Shown: positions 55,706 to 64,000 of the stretch, in pieces | Numbering within the stretch: the first letter of the stretch is position 1 | How the letters are laid out: each line of letters opens with the position of its first letter | From: Prorocentrum cordatum | Lineage: Eukaryota; Sar; Dinophyceae; Prorocentrales; Prorocentraceae | Direction of reading: 5' to 3' | Assembly: GCA_963575745.1 (NCBI GenBank) | Contig: CAUYUJ010020582.1 | Coordinates: 117,501 to 181,500 of the forward strand | Length of the DNA stretch: 64,000 bases | Program-made: the position numbers and the translations under genes | The notes under the pieces: model-generated | Told to the model about the DNA's origin: nothing | Seen by the model: only the letters and a program-made list of their open reading frames with translations | Databases searched by the model: none

Positions 55706-56689
55706 GCTTCTCATGCGGGGCGCACGGTGGCCAGCCTGGTCCCTCTCCAGACGGCGGCGAGCCCGGGGTGGAGTGAGAAATGGTGGGCCCTCTCAGAAGG
55801 CTCGGAAGTCCTCTGGCTTTCTGACAAGTTCCCTAATTGTCAAAACAGGTACGTCTAAGCCCTAAGCCCTAAGCCTGTCGCGAAGACTTACGGCCAGAGG
55901 GCTTCTGAGATGCCCCGCCGCCTTCTGAGAAGGCCTCCTCCTTCTCACTTCCCGCCTCGCTCGCCGCCGAGAAAACGGCCACGGCGGAAAGTTTTCGGCC
56001 GTTTTCGGCCCTCGGGGTCCCCTTGCCCAGCAGTGGTACTGTCCAGCAGGATGCGTGGTTCGCAAGGGGCAGGTTCGCGGTTCAAGGCTCGTTGTCCTTG
56101 CGGCCTTTAGGAGCCGTTTTCGGGCCCTGGGACCGTCAGGGACGGACCTGGGGTGCAAACCGTGTGGACCCCAGGACGGGTCCAGGGATTGATTTTGAGT
56201 GGATTTGGCCTCACCCCCCCGCCTGACCCATTTTCTAGGGCCCCAGCTGGTTCGGACTCCCCGGCCGACTCCAGCCTCGCTGGGCCCCGTCGCCTCCCGC
56301 TGCACGGGGCGGGGCACAGCGGGGCCGCGACGCCCTCGCGATGTGAACACATCGCGACGGACACCTCCAGTCCTCTGGGCGTCTTTCCCCGACTTCGCGT
56401 CGGGGCCTGGGGCTGGCAAGCGGAATCTGGGATGAAAACTACGCCCGTGAGAGGGGTCGGGACCTCTCGGGACCTCTCCGGCCATCCCCCTCCTGACATC
56501 CTCGCGTTGTTCACGGCGGGCGGCTTTCGGCAATCTGCGGCCAGCGCGCCGTACGTCTGCCGCTCTGCAGGGGCGCCCTTCGCTGCGTGGCGCTTTGCGG
56601 GGAGGGCGGGTGCCCGTCGGGCGCATCGTTTTTGTGATTACAGCTTCCTGTCATCGACATCCAATTGTTATGGTTTCATACTTATTATT
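55706..56689. other. GC-rich non-coding region
   Basis: AGCCCTAAGCCCTAAGCC at about 55858 is a short TAAGCCC run, not a telomere array. GGCCTTCTCAGAAG-like hairpin words near 55900-55950 recall the foldback family of 9081 and 28902. No gene recognised. Confidence 0.45.
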
Positions 56690-56697
56690 ATTGTTGT

Positions 56698-56745
<48 letters not shown>

Positions 56746-56804
56746 TGTTGTTGTTGTGGTTGTTAATGTTGTTGTTGTGTTGTTGTTGTTGTTGTTTGTT
56801 TTGG

Positions 56805-56861
<57 letters not shown>

Positions 56862-57690
56862 GATGTTGTTGTAACATTATTTATTCTAAGAGATCTTATT
56901 GTTGAACCCTGCGTGCAACGACCCCCCCGCCGCGCCTAGGCCGCAAGCCTATTTTCATCATTTTCGAGAGGAAGTTCAGGCCCAAACCGGGGGAGTCAGG
57001 ATCCGGTGATGTTTTTTTATTTAATACGTGTTTTGTTACGGCCCGCTTTCCCTTGCAAAAAATAAGCTGAAGTGGACATTTCTTGTTCTAACATAACCAA
57101 ACTTCAAGAATCCCTTGCAAAAAATAAGGTAAAGTGGACATTCGCGCGCGCAAGACGAAATCCTTCCAAAACCTTAGTTTTCGTAGCGATTTTAACATAA
57201 AAACATCAAAAAAACCAATGGCATTTCAAAACAAAATTGTCAAAATTTCATCCCGGGCGCTCTTGCGGATTTGTAGGAAACCCAACACTTTTTAATCACT
57301 TCTGTCAAACGGGCTTTTGCGAGCAACTTTTTCACGTGCTTCGAACTTCTCCAACAACGGTTGCGCACCTGCCAGGGCCATCATCCCTGTCAAATAATAC
57401 CATGCGGGACACATTCGTTTTTTCTTCGCGCGCGCACGCCGTCGTCGTCGGCCGCGGGGCCCTGAATAGTAGCCACGGTCGTCCGCATGCCACGAAGTGA
57501 AGTGTCCGAACGTCATAGGGCGGGAAGCTGGGTGTGGGTGGTGGCGAAGAGTCGTTTGGAAATTTGGTAGAGCTTGAACCGGCCCCCCCACAAAGTGGGG
57601 GTATTGCCCGCCTCCTATGAAAACCCTGGCACTGGTGAGAACGGTGTGTCCCCACGTGCTAGTAATTGTTGTTGTTTTTGAACATTATTA
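56690..57690 (+). repeat. Family A repeat, copy 3, with leading (TTG/CTG)n
   Basis: Array 56690-56868, border motif, CGCCGCGCCTAGGCCGC, GCGCGC modules, S module (57465-57655), short TTG at 57665. Nearly collinear with 19499-20395. Confidence 0.85.
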
Positions 57691-58631
57691 ATTCCAAAGA
57701 ATAATTATTGTTGGGACCCCTGGTGCACGGCCCCCCCGCCGCGCCTAGGCCGCAGCTACATTTTCATCATTTTTTCGCGAAAGCTTCAGAAAAGTGGATG
57801 GGGTCCAGATCCGGTTGTTTTGTTGTAATCCGTTTTCCCTTGCAAAAAAACACTATAAAATGACATTTCTTGTTCTAATATAATCAAATTTCAAGAATCC
57901 CTTGCAAAAAATAAGGTAAAGTGGACATTCGCGCGCGCAAGACGAAATCCTTCCAAAAGCTTAGTGTTCGGAGCGATTTTAACATAAAAACATCAAAAAA
58001 CCAATGGTTTTTCAACAAAAAAATGTCAAAATCTCATCCCGCGCGCTCTTGCGGATTCGTAGGAAACCCAACACTTTTTAAACATTTCTGTCAAACGGGC
58101 TTTTGCGAGCAACTTTTCGAACTTCTGCGACAACGGTTGCGCACCTGCCAGGGCCATCATCCCTGTCAAATAATACCATGCGGGACACATTCGTTTTTTC
58201 TTCGCGCGCGCACGCCGAAATCTCCAAAAACCATTGGGTTCTTAAGAATTTTTAGCACCGCGCATCATAAAATCACACGAATCGCACCGTAGGTCCTCGA
58301 AAAACACCTGCACGACTTTTCAAAATTTCCACCCGCGCGCGCTGTCCGAATCCTAAAACAACCAATGGTTTTTCTTGTGAGGGTGTACGAACGTAGGCTT
58401 AACAACTTCTGTGGGTGTGTACTCCACGCCAGTGTAGTAGCCACGGTCGTCCGCAGGCCACGAAGTGAAGTGTCCGAACGTCATAGGGCGGGAAGCTGGG
58501 TGTGGGTGGTGGCGAAGAGTCGTGTGGATATTTGGTAGAGCTTGCACTGCCCCCCCACAAAGTGGGGGTATTGGCTGGCGTCGCATGAAAACCCTGGCAC
58601 TGGTGAGAACACTGAGCGTTCGGGTAAAGTG

Positions 58632-58697
<66 letters not shown>

Positions 58698-58730
58698 GAA
58701 CTTTCATGGCTGAATAATCATTATATTTTT
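57691..58730 (+). repeat. Family A repeat, copy 4
   Basis: Follows copy 3 in tandem. An additional GCGCGC submodule (58200-58380) precedes the S module (58405-58620) and (TTG)n (58632-58698), then AACTTTCATGGCTGAATAAT. Confidence 0.85.
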
Positions 58731-59750
58731 CCCAACCGTCCTGTGGTTGGTGTTGGGTCCTCGTTTTGAAGAGACAGTCCCCGCGTTCCCTCCTACCTTG
58801 CTCTCTCTCCTCGCTCCTCCTTGCGTTTCACCCATCCAGTAGAGCGCTTCGTGGCCCCATAGGGAGCTCCACCGAAGCCCCCAGTGCCACCGCCCGTTTG
58901 CGTCCTGGAACACTTAATTTGGCATTCTCGCCCACCCAGTACAGCTTTTTGTGGCCCCATAGGGAGCTCAACCGAAGCCCCCAGTGCCACTGTCCGCATG
59001 CGTCCCAGAACACCAAGTTTGGCATTTTCACCCACCCAGTAGAGCGTTTCGTGGCTCCATAGGGAGCTCCACCGAAGCCCCAGTGCCACCGTCCGCATGC
59101 GTCCAGGAACATTAAATTGTCATTTTCACCCACCCAGCAGAACGTTTCGTGGCCCCATAGGGAGCTCCACCGAAGCCCCCAGTGACACCGTCCGCATGCG
59201 CCCCGGAACACCCAATTTTGCATTTTCACCCACCCAGTATAGCGTTTCGCGGCCCCATATGGAGCTCCACCGAAGCCCCCAGTGCCACCGTCCGCATGCG
59301 TCCCGGAACACCCAATTTGGCATTTTCACCCACCCAGCAGAGCGTTTCGGTGCCCCATAGGAGCTCCACCGAAGCCCCCAGTGCCACCGTCCGCGTGTGT
59401 CCCGAAGGATTTAATTTGGCATTTTCACCCACTCAGTACAGCGTTTCGTGGCCCCACAGGGAACTCCACCGAAACCCCCAGTGCCACTGTCCGCATGCGC
59501 CCCGGAGCACCCAATTTGGCATTCTCACGAGCGTTTCGTGGCCCCATCTGGAGCTTCATCGAAGCCCCCAGTGGGACCGCCCGCATGCGTCCCACACGCA
59601 CACTTTGTCATTTTCACCCGCCCAGTAGAGCATTTCGTGGCCCCATAGGGAGCTCCACCGACGGCCCCAATGCTACCGCCCGCATTTTTTCACCCCCGCC
59701 CAGTGCAGCGCTACGTGGCCCCGTAGGGAGCTTCACGGTAGAAGATATTC
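58731..59750. repeat. 99-bp satellite, about ten units
   Basis: Units contain TTTTCACCCACCCAGTAGAG, CGTTTCGTGGCCCCATAGGG, AGCTCCACCGAAGCCCCCAG and GTCCGCATGCG. AGTAGAG-type words occur near 58838, 58938, 59038, 59136, 59236, 59336, 59435, 59624 and 59702, with one unit shortened near 59528. Open minus-strand frames follow from the unit length (a multiple of 3) and are not supported as a gene. Confidence 0.95.
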
Positions 59751-59869
59751 ACAATTGCGGTACCCACAACTGCATATGGTTGGGTCCTTCGCCAGGATAA
59801 TTCAATTGAAGATCGCCGGGATAATTCAATTGAAGAGCTTCCCCCAGGGCTCGCATTTTTTGTTTAAAA
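59751..59869. other. Spacer with a 26-bp direct repeat
   Basis: GGATAATTCAATTGAAGA occurs twice (about 59796 and 59818). Confidence 0.6.
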
Positions 59870-60930
59870 ACATGATCGACCCACGAACCCGGAAAGGAAT
59901 ATAGAAATGTGAGGCATGGCAACGTTTTCAAAGACACCTGATTGGATGACGGGCAATTGCAATGCTGAGTGTATCGATCTTGATGAACCGTGCCGAAATC
60001 TGTGCTGTGCTGCGCCGTGCTGAATTGCGATGTGCCATGCCGCGATTGTGCTCTATAGCCTCGTGGATCGAGTCCTCCTTTGCATCCGATTCCTGACCGA
60101 ACTGATCTGGATCTTAAGCTCGAGCTGCCTGAACACATAGTAGCTGCCCCAAAGCTAATGGACAGGGGAACATGCCAGGGGGACGCGCTACGGAACGTGC
60201 TGGGGACAAGCGTTTCGCTCGAGACATCCTGTCAAAATCCAAGGAATTCCTGCGCGCGGGACGCGGCACGCGCGAGACATCCTCGGAATTTCTGCGTGCG
60301 GGACGTGAACACAAGCATTTCGCTTGAGACATCCTCTGATTTCTGCCCCCCCACGAGGCCCCCGCTCGAGACATCCCCCACTTTCGCAAAACCAGCGTTT
60401 CGCTTGAGACATCCTCAGCAAATTATTGAAAACAAGCATTTCGCTCGAGACATCCTACCACAATTCAAGGGCATCCTGGCAAAACATGCGAATTAGTCGA
60501 GACATCCTCGAAATTCCTGCGCGCGGGACGCGGCACGCGCGAGACATCCTCAGAATTCTTGCGCGCGGGGTGCTTTGCCGCGTCGCGGTCGGCTCTGTAA
60601 AACCAGCGTTTCGCTTGAGAAATCCTCAACAAATTCTGAAAACAAGCGTTTCGCTCGAGAAATCCCCAACTCTGCAAAACCAGAGCGTTTCGCTCGAGAC
60701 ATCCTCAACACACGAAAGAGTGGCCCGCACCCTATGATTTATCGAGCGGGATTTCCAAAACAAGCGTTTCGCTTGAGACATCCTCAAATTTTAATCCGCC
60801 GGCCCACCTCGACTTCGATATTTATCAGGGAAAGAATCCGCCGGCCCACCTCAGTTGAGGCACCGGGGACAGGTTTACTTACTAAAAGAGAACCCTGGGC
60901 CTACGCCCTTTCCGGGAAAAAGGGCGGGTA
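59870..60930 (+). repeat. Composite copy 4: start module, short satellite, CTCGAGACATCC array, end module
   Basis: CATGATCGACCCACGAACCC at 59870, partial satellite (59960-60205), then AGCGTTTCGCTCGAGACATC units (60208-60790), then end module (60848-60925). Collinear with 53270-54836 except that about 1.5 satellite units are missing. Confidence 0.9.
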
Positions 60931-61445
60931 TCGAGAGTGTGGGGAACTCGTTTTGAATGACACGCTGGCTAGTAAGAGCGAACAGTCTTATAATGATTGT
61001 TGTTATTGTTGTGGTTGCTGTTGAGTGTTAATTACTTCACAGTTCTTATTTTTGGATCCCTTACAGGCGCCCTCGCGCTTTCGCCGAGGCGCTGGTTGCA
61101 TTTTCATGGACGATGAGGCTCACTCTCAATCGGTTTTGGGGACCGCCAAAACCGCCCCCCCAACAACAACAACGCTCCCTTTGCTCAGGGCCGATGCTTT
61201 TGTTCGCCGCCGAAAGAAGCCGTCTCAACAAAACCAGCGCTTCCGCTCGAGACCTCCTCCCGTTTTACCTTGGACAGGCGCGCTGCTCTTTCTCTCATCG
61301 ACGCCGCCCCCCAGCAACAACAACGCGCCCGCTCGATACTTCCTCCCCTTTTTACTCAAGGCGGTGCTGTTGCTCGCCGCCGACAGACCCCGTCCCGACA
61401 AAACCAGCGCTCCCGCCCAAGACTTCCTTCCGTTTTGCGCTGGAC
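60931..61445 (+). repeat. Family B tail and short array of the 170-bp unit
   Basis: GACACGCTGGCTAGTAAGAG, a short TTG run (60994-61024), then TTACAGGCGCCCTCGCGC and one to two units as at 34.1-35.8 kb. B therefore precedes the 170-bp array in both places. Confidence 0.75.
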
Positions 61446-62698
61446 TGGCGCCGTTTTCTCCTTCTCCTCCTCCTCGTCCTCGTCCTCCTCGTTCCCCTCC
61501 TCTTCTTCCTCTTCTTCTTCCTGCTCCTCCTCCTCCTCCCTCCTCCCCCCTCCCTCCTCTTCCCTCTTCCTTCCTCCGCCCCCTCCTCTTCTCCCTCTTC
61601 CCTCCTCCCTCCTCCGTCCCTCTTTCCTCCCTCCTCTCTCCACCCCTTCTCCTCCTCTCCTCTCCTCCTCCTCCTCCTCCTCCTCCTCCCTCTCCTCTCC
61701 TCCCCTCCGCCTCCTGCCTCCTCCTCCTCCTACCTCCTCCTCCTCCTCCTCCTCTCTTCCTCCTCCTCCTCCTCCTCCTGCCTCCCTTCTCCTCCTCCTC
61801 TTCCTCCTCTCCTCCTCCTCCTCCTCCTCCGCCTCCTTCTCCGCCTCCTCTTCCTCCTCCTCCTCCTTTTCCTCCTCCTCCTCCTCCTCCTCCTCCTCCT
61901 CCTCCTCCTCCTCCCCCTCCTTCCCCCTCTCTCTTCCTCCCTCTTCCTCCCTCCACCCCCTTCTCTTCTCCCTCTTCCTTCTCCCTTTCCCATCCCTCTT
62001 TCTCCGTCATTCCCTCTCCCCCCTTCTCCTCCTCTCCCTTTTCCTCCGTCCTCTTCCTCCTCCTCCTCCTTCTCTTCCTCTTCCTCCTTCTCCTCCTCCT
62101 CCTCCTCCGTTCCTCCTCCTCCTGCGCCTCCTCCTCCTCCTCCTCCACCTCTTCCTCCTGCTTCCTCCGCCTCCTGCTCCTCTCCCTCCTTCTCTTCCTC
62201 CTCTTCCTCCTTTTCCTCCTCCTCCTCGTCCTTCTCCTCCTCCTCCTCCTTCCTCCCCCCTCCCTCCTCTTCTTCCATCTTCCTTCCTCCACCCCGTCCT
62301 CTTCTCCTCTTCCCTCCCCCTCCCCGTCCCTCTTTCCCCCCCCTCCTCCTCCCCCTTCCTCCGCCTCTCCTCCCTCCTCCTCCTCCTCCTCCTCCTCCTC
62401 CTCCTCCTCCTCCTCCTCCTCTTTCCTCCTCCTCCTCTTTTTTTTTCCTACTCGTCCTCCTCCTCCTCCTCCCTCCTCCTCTTCCTCCTCCTCCTCCTCC
62501 CCTTCCTCCTCCTCCTCCGTCTCTCTCCCTCCACCCCCTTCTCTTCTCCCTCCTCCCTCCTGCCTCTCCCGTCCCTCTTTCCTCCGTCCTCCTCCCTCCT
62601 CCTCCCCCCTTTCCCATTTTGTCCCCCTTGTCTCCTCCCTCCTCCTGCCTCCCTCCTCCCTCCTCCCTCCTCCCTTCCCCTTCCGTCCTCCTTCGTCG
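61446..62698. repeat. Long polypyrimidine tract, 1.25 kb
   Basis: CT-only or nearly CT-only plus strand, CTC/CCT periodicity, no purine longer than scattered single bases. The 500-600 codon frames on both strands are artefacts. Confidence 0.97.
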
Positions 62699-63074
62699 CT
62701 CCCGTTTGAGACTTCCTCACCTTTCACTCAAGACTGGGGCCCTCGTTTCGGCGTCGCGTCTGGGGGACTTCCGAGAGTCCCCGTTGAACCTGACTTATTG
62801 CGCAGTTATCGTTTTTGGAGAGCATAGATAGTGTGGAGGAGGAGAAGAAGGAGGACAGATCACTTCCGGGGGCTCCAAGGATCGAGGGTCGAAGGATTGA
62901 CCGAGGGGATTCCTTGAGAGGGCGTGGAGGGGCAGGTGGAGGATGCGAGCATGGGAGCCGCAGCGCCTGGGGGCGTGAACGGTCAGGGTCACGCGCCGAG
63001 ACCGCAGGACGGTGGCGTAACAGTTAGAACGAGGAGTAGGAACTACCTCGTCCTTGGAGGTACTGCTACTTCAA
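62699..63074. other. Non-coding stretch
   Basis: Begins GCTCCCGTTTGAGACTTCCT, the core seen in families B and in the 170-bp array. No gene recognised. Confidence 0.4.
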
Positions 63075-63200
63075 TTGCTCCTCCTCCCTCCCCCTCCTCC
63101 TCCTCCTCCTCCATCCTCCTCCTCGTCCTCCTCTCCCTCTTTCTTTCCCTCGTCTTCCCTCCCCTCCTCGCCCTCTTCCTCCTCCTCCCCCTCCGAGATG
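63075..63200. repeat. Polypyrimidine (CCT)n
   Basis: About 120 bp CT-rich. Confidence 0.9.
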
Positions 63201-63412
63201 CGGGACATGCGCAAGGCGATTGCGATGGCGACGTGCCGTCCGGGCAGTGGACGTCGAAGTTCCACGGAAGAAGCGATGGCAATGCTTTCTTGGGCGGGAG
63301 ATCTGCGCGAGGGTATATCGGGCGCCGCGTGCCAGACAAATCCCCCGTGATGGGGTGTGGTGTCCAGGAGGATGCGTGTGACGTGTGGAAGCATGGCGCA
63401 TGGTGGTAAACT
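63201..63412 (+). repeat. Module C before a (TTG) border, second copy
   Basis: TTGGGCGGGAGATCTG and GTGTGGAAGCAT, as at 35820-35944. Confidence 0.6.
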
Positions 63413-63413
63413 G

Positions 63414-63473
<60 letters not shown>

Positions 63474-64000
63474 GCCGTTGTGGTGGTCGATTTCTCATTT
63501 TTGGCGAATAATTATTGAAGATCCTCTCCGCCCGGTGCACGTTGTGCGTTTCAATTGAAGCGCCCCCCCGGGGCTCGCATCCTTTTTCTGCCGAGGAAAG
63601 TCTTGGGGCTCAAACTGTTTCGTTGGCCCCCGGTTTACAGCGACAACAACGGCTCCCGCCTGACACTTCTCGCAATGTTTTGAAGAATCGCGCTCCCGCC
63701 CGAGACTTCCTCGCGTTCTATTCAGGAAACGCGCTTTTGCTTGGGATTGCCTACATTTTATTCAGGAATCGCTCTCTGGGCGCTGTGGACTTGCGCTATC
63801 GCTGGAGATTCCCTTGCAACTTATTCGAGAATAGCGCCCTTGCGTTGGAATTTCTTGCAATTTACTCAAGCGCCGCGCTCCCGACACTCAGGCTCCCAGG
63901 AGTCGTGTTCACGCTTAGGACTCCCTCACGTATTATCTAGGAATAGGAATCTCGCTGCCCTTCGTGGCCCCGTTACAACCCTTCGTGGCCTCCTTGCAGC
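63413..64000 (+). repeat. (TTG)n and family B repeat, copy 5, cut by window end
   Basis: TTG array 63413-63474, border motif GCGAATAATTATTGAAG, GGTGCACG, GAAAGTCTTGGGGCTCAAAC and 60-bp GAGACTTCC/TTCAGGAA units to the end of the window. More diverged than the other copies. Confidence 0.8.

Noticed and set aside
55856-55876. Telomere repeat
   Set aside because: Only about two and a half copies of TAAGCCC; not a telomeric array.
58825-59745. CRISPR-like array
   Set aside because: Unit is a 99-bp satellite with uniform divergence, no distinct spacers, in a eukaryotic context.
61025-62827. 600-codon Ser/Pro/Leu frame and minus-strand 500-codon Glu/Arg/Gly frame
   Set aside because: Entirely driven by the polypyrimidine tract; no domain.

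Overview
This window reads as nuclear DNA of a eukaryote with a very large, repeat-saturated genome. A dinoflagellate is the best fit. The main evidence is a degenerate 22-nt spliced-leader relic (39898-39919; 19 of 22 positions match the dinoflagellate SL as I recall it) lying 22 bp upstream of the only convincing cellular ORF. Supporting evidence is two broken non-LTR retrotransposons, one with an RT, RNase H and terminal Cys-cluster layout, and long oriented (TTG)n arrays. TTG is, from memory, prominent in Polarella, but genus cannot be settled here; Prorocentrum or another GC-rich dinoflagellate is equally possible. I see no bacterial operons, rRNA, tRNA or CRISPR.

Layout. 0.2-4.5 kb: an 11-bp minisatellite, then a 1.3-kb tandem repeat (family D, three units). 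4.8-6.7 kb: a 5'-truncated LINE reverse transcriptase frame that is still open. 7-11.4 kb: purine and ATG/GAT microsatellites and a cluster of five foldback (palindromic) elements. 11.6-16.4 kb: a nested insertion locus, where a 55-bp tandem array was invaded by a foldback element (CTATA duplication) and by a 3.8-kb 5'-truncated LINE (A7 tail, 13-bp duplication). 16.4-25.3 kb: diverged repeats of about 350 bp, a T133/A31 tract and a two-member TIR family. 25.3-31.6 kb: microsatellites, GC-rich non-coding DNA, a hairpin with perfect 43-bp arms and a TA-flanked MITE candidate. 31.6-39.5 kb: an inverted family D copy, then modular repeats of families A and B separated by (TTG)n. 39.5-41.2 kb: a minisatellite, the SL relic and a 402-aa repeat-protein gene. 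41.2-46.3 kb: a SINE-like solo repeat, a 430-bp tandem family and another B copy. 46.3-54.9 and 59.9-60.9 kb: composite repeats built from a 430-bp satellite, a 64-bp array and a CTCGAGACATCC array. 55-63 kb: (GGA)n, two A copies, a 99-bp satellite and 1.25 kb of polypyrimidine. The end of the window is a fifth, cut-off B copy.

The genes do not form a pathway. The one likely cellular protein looks retroposed: it is intronless, carries an SL relic and stands alone among repeats. The other recognisable coding DNA belongs to LINEs that could have supplied the retroposition machinery. The strongest leads are the SL-marked five-module protein with three KRPAA motifs, the rule that long (TTG)n arrays sit on one strand at repeat-module borders, the polypyrimidine-plus-YAG structure inside every full B copy, and the unusual density of foldback elements at 8.8-10.4 kb.

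Limits: repeat families were recognised by eye from shared words, so copy borders are approximate (tens of bases) unless exact arms or duplications are stated. Most long open frames here are stop-free only because the repeats lack stops, and they are not annotated as genes.
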